Source of the DNA: Nymphaea colorata
Lineage: Eukaryota > Streptophyta > Magnoliopsida > Nymphaeales > Nymphaeaceae
Assembly: GCF_008831285.2 (NCBI RefSeq)
Contig: NC_045146.1
Span: 21,715,289 to 21,779,288, forward strand
Length of the DNA: 64,000 nucleotides
Reading direction: 5' to 3'
The translations under genes were made by a program, and so were the position numbers. Under the pieces are notes generated by a model that worked only from the letters and a program-made list of their open reading frames with translations, did not search any database and was not told the DNA's origin. Of the stretch, positions 25,046-38,779 are shown piece after piece (the first letter of the stretch is position 1; every line of letters starts with the position of its first letter).

Positions 25046-25552
25046 GTTAGTTTGTTTGGCTTGTTTTTTTAGTTTGCATCCTTTTGTCGTGTTTAGACAA
25101 AGTTCACTTGCTCAGTTGCTTTTTTGTTGTTATTGGTCTTCTCGGAGCATCCTTTCAGGCCGTAAAAATCTTCTATTTCGACTGAATTCAGCAAGCAGTT
25201 GAACCTCAACTGCAAATGATTTTAGTCAAATTTTGGTGTTTGCTTTGCCCGAAAAAAATGTGGTCTTCACGAGCTCCGATCGTTGCTTGATTGAGAAAAA
25301 GGATAGGTATGAATTGCCTTTATAGGAATGAGCTCCTGCAGAGAAGAATTGGTCGTGAATTCTATGACTGTAGGAATCAGATGCCATCCATGTTCTCTTC
25401 GAGTTCTTTTGAGGAATTCGAATGTAAATTGTTTGGTGCAAGCGCGGCAAGTAGGCTCAGTTAGCCGTGAATAGATGGTTTTTGCATCATATGGCGCTTT
25501 TTAAGGATCGGTTCTTTTGGTAATTCAAAAATTTTAGCCTGGAAATTCCGCC

Positions 25553-28500
25553 ATGGATTCGTCTCTGCTTCCTATCTCAGAGACGCTGTCTAAGATTATT
25601 GAGGAGATAGTGTTAACGATTTCTGCTGCGAAGGATGTACTTGTGGAGAAGCATAGCTTCACGCAGCTCACTGGATATTTGGAACGAGTTGTTCCAGTCC
25701 TGAAGGAGCTTGCCAGAAAGGAGGTGGACAACTCGGAGAACGTGAGGGCTGTGGTGGAGATTCTTGATAGAGAGACAAAGGTGTTGAAGCAATTGGTGGT
25801 AGAATGTGGCAAGAGGAATAAGATTTATCTCCTAGTTAACTGTAGGAGGATCGTCAGCACTATGCAGGAAAGTACCAATGAGTTCAGTCGAGCTCTGAGC
25901 TTGATCCCTCTAGCTTCTCTGGATCTGTCGTTAACTACCAATGAGGAGATCAAGAGTCTCTATGATGTAATGAGAAAAGCACAGTTCAGGGCTGCGGTAG
26001 CTCAGGAAGACGTACTGCAGAATATAGAGTCAGGGATACGGGAAAGGAGCTTGGATCGTGCTCATGCGAATAATCTGCTGCTTCAGATAGCTGAAGCTGT
26101 TGGCGTCCCAAAAGATAGATCAGCGATGAGGAAGGAGTTTGAAGAGTTCAAGAGAGAGAAAGAAGACGCACAGCTTAGGAAAGACAGGGCAGAGGCGATA
26201 CAGATGGAACAGATAATTGCATTGCTGTCTCGAGCTGATATTGCTTCTACCCCAAAGGAACGGCAGGATATATATTTGGCCAAAAGGAATTCCCTGGGCA
26301 GTCAACCTTTTGAACCTTTACAATCATTTTACTGCCCCATCACCCATGAAGTTATGGTTGATCCTGTGGAGACGGTTTCTGGACAGACATTTGAGAGAAA
26401 TGCCATAGAGAAATGGCTTGCTGATGGTAACATGGTCTGTCCCCTGACAATGATCTCCTTGGCAGGTGGTAATCTCCGGCCGAATGTAACTCTTCGTAAA
26501 TCCATTGAGGAGTGGAAGGAGAGAAATACGCTGATCACAATTGCATCCATAAAGTCAAAACTCAGTTCCAGTGAAGAACAGGAAGTTCTGAATACACTCG
26601 AGCAGTTACAGTGTCTATGTACAGAAAGAGAATCGTATCGGGAATGTGTTGTACTGGAGAATTACATACCTGTACTCGTTGGATTAATGGGTGGCAACAA
26701 AGTTTTGGTAAGGAAGAAAGCTTTGGACTTGCTTTGTCTCTTGGCAGAGGATAGAGAAGAATATAAGGTAAGCTTTCTAATAAGTTTCCTTTGAGCATGT
26801 CTTTCTATCTTGTTTATTTTACTTGGTGTCAACAAAGTCAGTTAAGTGCCCAGGAACCACTTTGTAGTCTTTATAATCTATAACGGTGTCTTAACGCTGA
26901 TGAACTGTTATCTGTCTTGATTCTCATAACTCGAGCATGCCACATTTTTCTCTAATTGGTTTTAGCTGGTGTATTTTGCAGCAAAGAATTGCAAGTGTGG
27001 AGAATGCCATTGAATATATGGTTCGATCTCTTTCCCGTGCCACGGGAGAAGGCGTGTCTGCTGTATCTTTACTATATGAACTATCAAAGGTTTCCAATGT
27101 CCTTGAAAGGATTGGGGAAGTACATGGCAGCATTTTCTTCCTTGTCATGATGATGAAACGTGATGAACCCCAGGCTGCCAAAACTGCGAGTGAGCTCCTT
27201 CTCAGTCTTTCGTTCTCGGAACAGAATGTGGTACTAATGGCAAAAGCAAATTACTTTGAACCTTTATTACAGCGGCTTTGCACAGGTAATTAATTCCTCA
27301 TTGTCTTCCTTACCATATTTAGCTCTGACGGCTAACATCTTTAGCCAATGCGGCAATGCCTGCCATCCAACTATAAATATCTTCAAATTTTTGTCTTTCC
27401 ATACAGCAATTTAGCAGTTAATATGAAGCTTGTTTGAGAAAAAAGGGAAATATAGGTTTCAATAAATTCTTTCATCTTTTTGTGAGAGAACTTACTTCCA
27501 GAAATGATGAATCTACTAGCTGCCTTGGTGCTGCCTGCACTCAGATGACATAAATTAGTGAGGTACTGTAGACTGTTAACAGTAGGTGCTGAAGTTAGGT
27601 TTTGTGGCTGCAGTACACATGATCTTTGAGTTGCTGACCACCCAGGTAACGCACACTTGGACTTCAATAGCATGCTCATGTCTATTTCAAAAGTTGCTGA
27701 AAGCTAGTATTCATTGGGCTCAAACCTGTTAATGGCCACTGCAGGAGCTCAACCTGATGCGACCTGGTCCTTAGTCCATCCCGAGGGATGAGATATTAAA
27801 GCATGGAGTGTAAACCTACTCATATGATTTAGCAGGTCTAATCAGGTGGGCCTTGTATTCGCCCAGTCCTGAGTCATATCTGGCACATGAACATACTTGA
27901 TCTCCCTCTACATGAAGGGTACATCATAAGTATAGTATAAATCATATGAGACGACTAACTTCATTACAGTTGTCAGCTTCTTTGTTATTCGTCAAACAAG
28001 GTTATCAACATTATCATCACTGTTGTCATTCCTTAGCACATGCTTCATCTACAATGGTGCTGTTTGTTTGATTCTCATTCTTCTATTTGATCCCGTGAAA
28101 TGATAGACTCTCCATTATTTTCATTTCTACTGTTGCTAATACTCTGTCTTCATCTTTAACCTAGTTTCTTCCACCACTCAAATAAGGCAGCAAAACAAGA
28201 AAATGTAATTTGCTATGGACGCTGTTTTCCTGTGAGTTTTGTGCATGGGTTCCTTTAGGTATTGTAACTTCTTCCTGTTTTGTGTTATCGGTATAGTAAT
28301 TTGTCACCAGAAAAGGGTTACCAGCACCTAGATATAAATTGTGGGAAATTACCAGTTACAGAAATGGGTAAGTTATATTCGTTTATTGTTTGCTTTTGTT
28401 TTGGGTAAACATATCTATTCTCCTGCAAAAATATTTTCTTGATTTTAGTGTTGACCTGGGATATGTGTGCCGACCACTAATTGTACTAGATAAAGGGGCT

Positions 28501-30268
28501 CAATATTTTTTATTTCAATGCTTGAATGCTCAAAGATTCGATTATGCAGGTTCTGGTGATGTAAAGGTTATGATGGCCAAAGCTTTGGCTGAAATGGAGT
28601 TGACGGATTTTAGCAAAGCGGCTCTTTGTGATAGTGGCGTGATCACAGCTCTCCTGGATATGATTTCAAATGGAGACTCACAATCAAACCAAGCAGCTAT
28701 TGATGCTCTAAGCAACCTTTCAACTGTACCCAGGAATGCAATCCTTATGATAAGAGAAAATGCAGCGAAAATTCTTCTGGACCTATTGGACTTTGCCAAC
28801 TTAACATCATTAAGTTTGAGAGAGCGTGCTGCAGTAACCTTTATGAATCTTGCCTTCTCTGCTGCTTCTCCTGAAGCTAGTGGGGCTCCATTTCTGTTAC
28901 TCCAGTCTGACTCTGATATCTGCAGGCTGTTTGTGTTAGTTAGCCTATGCCCTAATATTCAGGAAAGCATTCTTCGAGCTTTCCATGTCATGTGTCAACT
29001 GTCTATAGCAACAGAAATGAGGGCTAAGCTCAGGGAGGTACATATTACATTTTTATGTTAGTTTTTCATCTGGATATGTGTTTTATGTTAGTTTTTCATC
29101 TGGATATGCGTCACACACACAGACACACATAGAATGAGAGAGAGAGAGACAACTTCCTTAGTAGGTGTATTTTCTCCAGGTTTTGCTGATTAAGGTTGGT
29201 TTAATGCAACCATTGGTGATTGTTTTTTTTATGGTCTTCGTACCTGATCCAATTGACTTGCAGGTGGGAGCAATTCAGTTACTAGTGCAGTTTTGTGAAC
29301 ATGGTAACCTGGCAGTCAGGGCAAGTGCGGTGCAACTGTTTTTCAGCTTGACCCAAGACTGTGATGGCACCTTTCTGGTTGAGCATGTAAATAAGAGGTC
29401 CTTGGAGGCCTTGCTCAGAATTATCAGAACATCTGATCGTGATGAGGAGAAAGCAGCTGCAATGGGTGTCCTAGAAAATTTTCCTACTGATGATACACAG
29501 ACAACAGACTGGCTTCTTGAGCTAGGTGCACTGCCAGTGATTGTGGAAATAATTGAATCGGGTTGCCGTCAAGGATTGCCCCAGAACCATTTCTTGCTTG
29601 AGAAAGCTGCTGGGACTCTTCGGCGGTTCACATTGCCCATGAATATTGAACTGCAAAAACGGGTAGCTAAGGCTGGCATCATCTCAATCTTGGTAAGATT
29701 GTTAACCTTTGGGACGCCGCAGACAAAGCGACAGGCAGCATTATCACTTGCTCAATTTTCAGAAAATTCAAAGCGGTTGAGCAAGCCTGTTGAGGGACAC
29801 CGAAGATGGATGTGTTTTTCAGCACCAGCGGAGCCTGGTTGCCGGATTCATGGGGGTGTATGTTCTGTTGAGTCCACGTTTTGCTTGCTGGAGGCAGATG
29901 CTGTGGAGCCACTAGTGCGGGCCCTGTCTTTAAAGGAGATGTGTGTCTGTGAAGCTGCATTGCAGTCACTATCTACACTTATAGAGGCTGAGCAACTGCA
30001 AAGTGGAAGCAAGCTTCTTCATGAGAAGAATGCGATTGCTCCAATCATAAACTTGATGAGCATAGAGGAATGTGGTAAAACTGCTGAGAAAGCACTGCAT
30101 GTTATTGAGAGGATTTTCAGGCTTGAAGAGTACAAGAGCAAGTTTGGGCAATTGGCTCAGACACATCTAGTTGAGATGACCCAGAGGAGTGATGGTGTTA
30201 CTAGATCTTTGGCAGCTAAGGTGCTCGCTCTTTTGGATGTGCTGCCTAACCAATCATCATTTTTTTGA
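25553..30268 (+). CDS. U-box domain E3 ubiquitin ligase with ARM repeats (PUB42/43/44, SAUL1-type)
   Basis: Four coding exons, 25553-26767, 26982-27285, 28550-29037 and 29264-30268, give 1003 residues. An N-terminal helical region (residues 1-250) resembles the UND domain of plant U-box proteins. The U-box lies at about 258-325: FYCPITHEVMVDPVETVSGQ, then TFERNAIEKWL and CPLTMISL, the E2-binding fold. The remainder is ARM/HEAT-like helical repeats, such as QAAIDALSNLSTVPRNA and TKRQAALSLAQFSENS. A Cys/His cluster breaks the repeats at about residues 850-880. Length and order match the PUB42/SAUL1 clade, whose members act at the plasma membrane in senescence and immunity; this gene's target is unknown. 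The start has a good context (CCGCCATGG), but an upstream in-frame mini-exon could extend it. All splice sites are GT-AG. Confidence 0.93.
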
Positions 30269-30569
30269 TAGTTTTGTAGCATAATGTTTTTGCCATTGCT
30301 TACACCTAATTGCACTCTCCTGATTCTTTGCAACTATTAAATGAAGTTGCATTTGTACCTTTTGCACGTTGTATCTGTTCACTAGTTAATACATAAAATT
30401 TTTTATGTACAATCCTTTTCATGTAATTTAGCTTTTCTAACTGCTTCTATGACCCATACAATATTCCATACAGAAAAACCTGTTCTTTTGGCGACATCAC
30501 TTTGAGAGTTCTGGTTTGACAAAAGTCCTCTCATTTCCTGATATTGCAGTTTGAGCACTTGATCATTAT

Positions 30570-33500
30570 TCACTTGAACACTGGGCATCCCTCAACATAA
30601 ACACCTTTTGCTGTGGGGCAAGTAGCAAGGGAACAGCCATCGAGATCACTGCCCCACCAGTTTAGACTAATGTCCTCCAGCCCTAAGCACAAATAGAGTA
30701 ATACCCCCATGAATGCCAGTCCAGCATCAAGGGCACCAGAGAGTACATAATTGTTGCGCTGCCACCAGTCTCGCCGGTACCGATATACCAGGAAGCCAAA
30801 GATGAAGCCAACAATGATCCAGCTAGTGTAATTTACAGCCGTGGCTGGAGGCATCATCCCAGTGGCCCCAATGAGCACAGGCATGTTGATGAGTCGAATC
30901 CATTCCTTATCAGGATAAGCTTTGTGTGCACACCATACAAGAAGAGGAGCAATTGCGCCAGCTAAGAAGAACCAGTTGATAGCTTCATATATTCCGAGGT
31001 CACCAAAGATACGACGTGGTCCTATGAGGCCCCATATGACAGAAGCGTCATAAAAGACACGGTCACTAGGGCAAGTCCAAGGGCTGCTAGAAGGCAGGAG
31101 AGATGTGTTACAAATATCTGTAATGGAGTCTAGAAGCCACCATGCTGTACCCAGGTATACAATCCCAGAAATTAGTGTGCCGACTATCTGTAAATCATTG
31201 TATGAGTTGCAAGTTAGATTCCGAAAGAATGGTGTTTCATCATGTATGTCATATGTCGAATTCCAGACACAGCTTGAGCAATAAAAACTGTTAGCCCGAT
31301 CTGGTAATTGAAAGAAAATTCTGCATGATAGCTAGGCTGATTTTGCCTTCAGTGTGAACAAATGCAATGACCCGGGAACATCATTATGGGAATCTTAGTA
31401 GCTTTGCCACCATGTCACCAACTCCATGTCATCAGGCTGACACTAAGGGATGAGAGCTTAGGTACATGTAACAAGTATTTTGTGTTCAGGTTCGCTTGGT
31501 CAATCAATTCCATCCATCTGATAGACGGATCACATTTACCTGGGCTATAATTGAGTTTCTTTGGACCGGCGCTGCCTCTAACTATGTTTGTGTAAACCTT
31601 CTGTGGCGTACATAGCTGAGAAATATAGTGGCTTATGTGCTGCATGAATGGTTCAGGCCTAGCATCTTCTTCAGTATTTCATGCACCCATGGATGACGAA
31701 AATTCTTTCAAGAATTTGAGAAGAAAAAGGAAAAGTTTTCTCACCTGAGCCATGAACATCGTTACAGGAGGTATCTTCATGTAGTGGCCGAGTTTGAAGT
31801 CTTGCAGAAATGTGATGGCCTGCGTCATGCTGATATACCCATACACCTTGAAGCACATGTTGGCCACTGGATAACCCGGGTATAAATAGCCAATTATGTA
31901 TTCCGTTATAATGTTAAGCCCTGGTGTCTATCGTTAGCCATCAGAGGGTACCTGGGTCAGAATCTGGTTGCCAAACCTACCAAGATACTAGTTCAAATCA
32001 GATTAGTTGTTACCTGGTTAGTCGTTGCAGTAATGATGCCAATGGGAAGAGTGAAGAAAATTGCAAGCGTACAAGCCAACAGGACGCCCCACCATGGCAG
32101 CTGAAGTTGGTCGTTGTAGTATTCACAGGCAAAAATAGTGACTCCCACATTGATCAAAAGGATGATCATGAACCACCACTCTGGTGCTTGCTTATACTTT
32201 CGCATCAACCTTGTGTGAATGTCTATCTTCTTCTCTTGGAAAGCTGATTTGCTTAGCTCCCATATTTCTCTGCAGTATGGAATGTTAACATATATGAACT
32301 CATAACAATGTCTATGCATTTGTGATGATGTTGGTATGTGTCTTAGCAGTGAAGCACCTGTTTGTGTGACTGTGTCTGTGTGTGCGCGTCTCTTGTACTA
32401 AAATGAACAAAAGTGAGAAAGGAAAGAGCTTACCGTCCATGGAAGAGGGAAACATGTACAACTGTTGCAGTTAGTGAAGCAAATCCAACACCATATGTGA
32501 AGGCAAAGAATGTGCTAAGGTAAAGGGGCCCCTCTCTTTCATATGCAGCAAGATCTAATTTGAAATCGGAGGTGATTATACTGGAGATGTTGTACTCTTG
32601 GCCAGAAGCAGTGAAGAGATCATCTGAGAATATGGGAAAGGTCTTGGCTTTGTAGAGATTGAGCCAGTATGCGAGTGGAGTCACTATATACATAACAAGA
32701 ACAAAGCCTGCTGCAATATTGGCAGTGGCAAACCAGGGACTGGCTAGAGGGCTGCCTAGGTAGGATGAGATGGTCGACCAGTCGATGCCGATTGCACCAA
32801 TGCCCAGTCCATATAGGCCTGATCCCAGTTGCTGATACAGAACGCTCTTGGGAAATATCCAACATAGCCAAGAGAGGGAAGTGACCATGGGGAAGAGGTA
32901 ACCAGGAACGACATAGTAAGCGAAGCTGCAGATGAAGGCCACGAGGAAGAATTGGTTTCTTGATAATGATCCTCGTGGTCGCTTTTCTTTTTCATGTAGA
33001 GCCCTGCACCAAACCAGAGAGAAAAGATTTAACTGTTGGAAGACTTTTGCATTAAGAAGAGGATTTCCTGGAAGTCTTTGCAGTCACTAAATCGTGATTA
33101 ATCGACAAAAATATTACTTAAAGCCACAAAATCAAGTCCCCATTAAATCGTGATTAACGACTCATGAAATTCGTGGTTAAACTCAAGTTAGATCAGAACT
33201 TGACTTATATATATATTGTAGCAATAATCGATGAATATGTTTATAAAAATAGTATATTATTGTTGTGCTATAATGGTAGGTGGACAGTCACAAGGTGGGG
33301 CAATATAAACGAAGCATCAGTTAGACCTAAATCATATTCTGCTCCCCCTTGGCCCAGTGCCCATGAGTGGGAAGGCCATTGGTGGTACCGAAAAGAAAAA
33401 AGAAAAAAAAGGTGTTACGTTTGTAGCCTTAATTGGCCCCTAAAAATTAGTAAATCATCTTGTTTACTGGCATTTTTGAATGATGCTTCCACAAATTTAA

Positions 33501-34018
33501 TGGGCTTATATAAGAAAATATAAAAATGATTCTTGTTCGTGTATATACCCAAATCAATAAGAGTTCAAAAATCAAAGACATTACCTCTTGCAGTTTCTGA
33601 AATTCGATTTACATATGAAAATATTGTTCTTTCAGACATTTTTTTTTAACACTTTAATTATTGTTGTTTTAACTGAAGAAAGGGACACCAAACCGCCGTA
33701 TTTAAGGGCGTTTGATGGGCTGAAAACGTCGAAATGTCACCTGTCAAAGTCTGAAGAGGCAAAATTTTTAAAATTTTTCTTTTTGGAGGGGTATCAAACC
33801 TCCTCTTAATAACGGCGGAGAGTGTGCTTCATTGGAAATTGCCTTGTTTACATATTTTGACACATTACCAATCTTTAATTTATTATGTATATATATGCAT
33901 AGGAGTGCCCTTTCAAAATTAAAATTTAAAACATTAACGTTCCTTAGCCAAGTGCTCTGCTTAAAGACGAGGGCAAATGCTCTTAATACCAATCATGAAC
34001 GTGTATCGCTTTCTGTCA

Positions 34019-34063
<45 letters not shown>

Positions 34064-36461
34064 AAAGTTGGTAAAAACAAAAAACTTAACTCAAGGATAA
34101 AAACATGACGTATTGATTTTTTGTTCAAAAATTGCAAATTAAACATCTTAATATATATTATAAAGACTATTTTGATACAAAACATCTTTAATTCAAGTTA
34201 TTTTAATGAAAAACGCTGATTTTTTTTATTATCATAGAGGTTATTCATTTTTTTTTATTATAAAAACACCATTAAAGTCCAAATGATGATCAACTTAGTA
34301 TATGATTTGCATCTACTCTTCCTTAAGATCATATCAATAAAGGTAAATTGAAAAAAAAAACATTTTAAAAATCAAAATCAAAGGGTATCCAGGACTTAGT
34401 GTCTAGTTTTTACCAACTTATATATATATATTGTATTATTTTTGTAATTATGAAATTTTCTAAATTGATTTTTAAAAATCAATGTTACAAGCTATAAGCA
34501 ATGATGAATGCCAAGAAAGTGAGGGAAAAGGACAAGATGAGGAGGGTCCACAAATTTAAGTTGCTTGAGGCGGCACCCAAACAAGGACGATTGGAGCCCA
34601 AAATGAAAGGTGCATGTCGTCGTGGGTGGGTGTAAGATGACAAATAGTGATCTGGCGTGGTCGTCGTGAACTGCATCTGTATCTTCTTCTTCATTATTGT
34701 ATCTTCTTCATTATCAGATTCCACCCATGCTTGCCACAGGCAACCAACTTAGCAATATTTTAGAAAACAAAAGCAACCTTGCTCTACCCAAATTAAGTTG
34801 AATAACTATGTATAATATATATAATAGAATAGGTGTCATTGAACTGATTCAATTATGTTTCATTTCAAAAAAAAGTATGTTTGAATTCAAGAGTGATCTC
34901 TCTAAAGTACAAAACTACTCTTTATTTTGTAGTAGGAAACGATACATTTATCAACTAAAGTATCACACATCTATTGTAAAACACAAAAAACTGAACGGAC
35001 AAAAAACTTTTACGGATCTACCAGTCTAACCAGCTATCCTCTCATCTTGTGAAAGAAACCACTTTTAAACTAAAAAAAACTTGTAAGAGGTTTCCATGTC
35101 TGAGTTTTCCCCTCGTTATTTTTTTCTTAGTTTATGTGGATATTTAACCAAGAAAGCAAATAGATTTTCATGTAAAAGTATTGGCTATATTTTAAATCCA
35201 TCTGTCGCTCTTCAGCTTCTCAAATTCTTCCTTTAGTTTTGGTTAGCCATGGAAAATTCATTCTTGGGTTTATGAATGGTTAAGGTTACCAAAAAAATGT
35301 CAAATATCACAAACAAGAGGAAAAACAATCTGAGAATAATTTTAAACATAAATGGAAAGTCATGTTTTACTTTTTTTCTATGTACACATACATTGTCATG
35401 AGAAACTTAGGATTATCGGTCAATTTGAAAGTTGAAACATGCCAATTATACATGGAGGAAAAATGATTTTTATATCACTATTTGGGTTTTGGGGTATGAA
35501 TATAAAAATCCCTTTTAAAACACTTCTGAGGTACACCGAAGGATGAATATTTCCAACAGTTAAAAAAAATGGTGAAATTTGAAAAATTGGAAATGGGAAA
35601 GGTAAATTTATTAAATAGCTAATCAGAAACTATGGTAAAACGTAAAAACATGCGCCAAATCCGCTTACCTAAAGAGTGAGACCTGAACCAAATTCGCCGG
35701 CCACCACATCGACGCGGGCTCCACCAGATACCGCCGGAATATTCCCGCCCAACCGAAGCCCAGAATCTGAATCTCAGCAACACAAAAGGATGAGACAGAG
35801 AGAGAGAGAGAGAGAGAGAGTAAATGTCCGTTCCCAAATTCACCTGGGTGGTCAGGACGACGACGAAGGAGACGAAGAAGCCGATGTGCTTCTGGTAGAA
35901 GGCCTTGATGACGGTGACGATGTGGATGGCGTAGACGGTGCCGGCGCCGCAGTTGGCGAAGATGGTGATGAGGACGTGCTCCTTGATATTGAAGGGCCCC
36001 GGGTTGAGGGTGAACTCCCACGGCCTCCCTTTGAAGAAGACGCGGTCGGGCAGCGTTCTCGCCATCAGGTGGCCCAGCGGCACCACCGCTATCTGTGCCG
36101 ACACCGCCGATATGCTCAGCGGCTCCGTCCTGTACCAGAAGAACTGGTTCAGGAAGGACAGCACCACGCACGACAGCGCCCCCAGGAACCACATCCTAAA
36201 TGTCGTCACCGGCAGCGTTGGGTCGTCCGTCACCGGCACCGTCAGCGCCACCTGCTCCACCGGTGAATTCTCCAGCTCCGCCTCTATCTCATTTTCCAGC
36301 TCTTCTTCCCCTTCCGACCGCGTCGCCTCGCTCGTGATCCCCGACGGCCTGGTGATGTTCTTTCTTCTGACTGCAACATACGTCTGGAACAGATATGTAA
36401 TAGGACCATTGACAGAAGTTGAGAGAGAGAGAAAGAGAGCTCACGTAGCGGTGTGGTATCC
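30570..36461 (-). CDS. Oligopeptide transporter, OPT family (copy A)
   Basis: Proton-coupled OPT family carrier for small peptides or metal chelates, a multi-pass membrane protein. Seven coding exons (minus): 36461-36443, 36370-35844, 35766-35669, 33003-32434, 32269-32014, 31927-31745, 31187-30570, giving 756 residues. The first exon is only 19 bases (MDTTPL plus one base) and is joined through a 72-base intron. The family motif NPG is at residues 129-131 (FTLNPGPFN). The second motif, usually KIPPR, reads KIPPV at 541-545. Many hydrophobic segments are clear, for example [20 protein letters not shown] and PLLVW. It ends EGCPVFK. The same exon structure occurs in copy B downstream, so the pair arose by tandem duplication. 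Intron 3 is expanded to 2.67 kb, against 196 bp in copy B. Substrate is not predictable. Confidence 0.93.
33004..35668 (-). other. Expanded intron 3 of OPT copy A
   Basis: 2.67 kb of AT-rich DNA where copy B has 196 bp. It holds an (AT)n(AG)n microsatellite at about 34019-34063 and a minus-strand open frame at 34485-34724 with a hydrophobic C-terminal segment. No transposon ends or known domain are recognised, so the source of the expansion is unclear. Confidence 0.75.
34019..34063. repeat. Compound (AT)n(AG)n microsatellite
   Basis: About 13 AT units run directly into about 9 AG units, inside OPT copy A intron 3. Confidence 0.95.
35794..35820. repeat. (AG)n tract in OPT copy A intron 2
   Basis: A run of AG units between exon 3 and exon 2. 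On the transcribed strand it is CT-rich and may serve as part of the polypyrimidine tract before the exon 3 acceptor. Confidence 0.85.
36371..36442 (-). other. 72-base first intron of OPT copy A
   Basis: It lies between the 19-base start exon and exon 2. Donor C|GTGAGC, acceptor TTGCAG|TC, with a CTCTCTCTCTC tract. Its length equals that of the first intron in copy B, and the exon 1 peptide (MDTTPLL against MDTSPLL) is also conserved, which supports the model. Confidence 0.8.
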
Positions 36462-37941
36462 ATTCTTCAGTTGTGGAGTAGATTCGAGGGAACCTGTGTT
36501 GCAGAAGAGAGAGGGGTGGTGGCCTTGTTTCTTCTCCGACTCTTCTTCTTCTTCTTACTAATATTCTTCTCTTCTCTTCATTTGTTTTGTTTTAAATTTT
36601 TAGCTTTGTTATATAATCTACTTTGTTAGATTCCTTTTTTGGGACGGCTATCTATTTGGAGTATTTTCTTCGTTTACGCAGGCAAGTACTCTGTTATTAG
36701 CGCCTCCACGGATTGGTCTCTGTGGCCACCAACCCTCTCTCCCTCTCCCTCCCCATCTTCTTTATTTGTCACCTGCAAGTCTTTTATCCGTTTACTTTCT
36801 ACCTCTCAGTGTGGAGGAGACCAGTTGGTTTCATCTGAACAAAGCTCCTAAACGACACGACATGGCGTATCGGCCTGTATCCGTCACTACTCTCAGTTCG
36901 AATCGGTCATTATTAAAATATTTTTCCTTTTGCTTTATAATTTTACGAAAACTTCAAAAGAATAATGGCCTCTGTTATATGATAGCATGTTGGTGGGAGC
37001 ATCTTCGGTGTCTTGACGTTTGACACGCCTCGAATGGGTGGAATTTTAGAACTTTTGTTTTTATTCTGCAGAAATGAAAATAAACGCATCAAACTGCATG
37101 GTATTTTCTTCATTTCGGAATGGTAATTCCAGGATTTAAGTAGTTAATCTTGCATTTTTCATTCTTTGTTTTGGGGACGCTCAAGTATCCAATCCTTGAC
37201 CTCCAACCTCAGGCCATTAACTCAAAGCACTGACAGCCTTTCAACATTTTCCCTTTAGGGTGCCTTTGATTTAAAATCTAAAGGATTTCAGAACCATGGA
37301 TTTAAACTCTTCCCCTTCCGGTCCAACATTTTATCAATATAAAAAATGTAAAATAAGAATCTTAAGTATGGATCTAAATTCAGCCTAACATTCTTAGTTT
37401 GATTAACATGGATTTTACTATAAATCTTTTCACACATCAGCAAAAAGATACTATGTTAGATCCATGGATTTCAAATCTAAAGTAATCAAATGGCCCATTA
37501 AAACCGAAAGGAGAAGTTTTTAACATCGTTGGAAACAAGTTGCAGGGTGCCAAAAAAGGTAGAAAACAGAGAATGTGGATCATCCTTACTCTCCCCATCC
37601 AAACATGGTAAAAGAAGTCTCCTAAACTTTGAAGCATCTTCACTTGATAGTTTGGCAGAGAATGATCTTTAGTTGTTGGGCGAGAGATAATGAATGAACA
37701 GCTAGAGATGCAACATGTCTACTTTTCCGATCCCCTTGACGATACCAGCCGTTCGATGTCTAGAGCCAACAGAAAAGCAAACATTACATGTAATTGGGGA
37801 ATCCTCCTCCTTGTCTGTCTCCGTCCGTGTACAATTTGCAGTTGGAACGTGTTAGTTACTACCTAACGGTCGTAAAAGCACCTTGCTGTTTACTCGCCCA
37901 AGTTGTAGACGTGGAACGGAATCTTCCATCGCTTTTGGAAT

Positions 37942-37945
<4 letters not shown>

Positions 37946-37990
<45 letters not shown>

Positions 37991-38002
37991 CTCTCTCTCT
38001 CT
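37946..38002. repeat. (CT)n microsatellite
   Basis: About 28 CT units with one interruption (GTTT), in the spacer between the OPT genes. Confidence 0.95.
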
Positions 38003-38178
38003 AAGTGATAGGTAGCACAACTGGTTGGGTTAGGTAGCCTATTATAGTTATATTATATCATCAATTTAAATATTGAAAGGAGTTATTTTGACGGTTGAGA
38101 AAAATATTGAACTTAATTAAAATTAAAAATTACCGTTATGAAGGCTGGGTGGGCTGTTTCTTGTCCCTCCCTCTTCTT

Positions 38179-38279
<101 letters not shown>

Positions 38280-38779
38280 CGTGTTTAATGTGGCTAGAAA
38301 TAAATTTTTGAAAAAAATTCCGAGATAATATAATTTTTTTAAGACATGAAAAAACAGAACCTTGTGCACTCTTCTGTAAGTTTCCCAAACAGATACTTGT
38401 GCCTTGTGCAGCCATCAACTAGACAATTTTATAGAGCTTTACCATTTCTGAAATTTTTACAGCAATTTATATGCACACGTGACAGAAACACTAGAGAGGA
38501 ACTAATCGTTCCAACCAACGCTTTTCCCATCGTCGCAGGAGACATAGCCTTTAGTCGACAGCAAGTTGATGACATTGGTAAGCCAGGAACCCTCCGTCGC
38601 ATATTCCTTTTGCAGCACAGGAGAAAGCTTCTCTGCTACTAAACAGATACGCGCTTACACTTTTTTACAAACGTCGAACCAGAATGACACTCTAATACTT
38701 CAACCTTGGTCGAACATGAAGGAGCAGATCTACGGAAATGCTTCCGTAGCTTGAATGGGGCAGTTACAAACAGAACATA

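Noticed and set aside
35665-36266. Long open frames on both strands over OPT copy A exon 2, rich in Arg, Asp and Gly
   Set aside because: They are shadows of the real OPT exon in other frames, caused by its GC-rich third positions.
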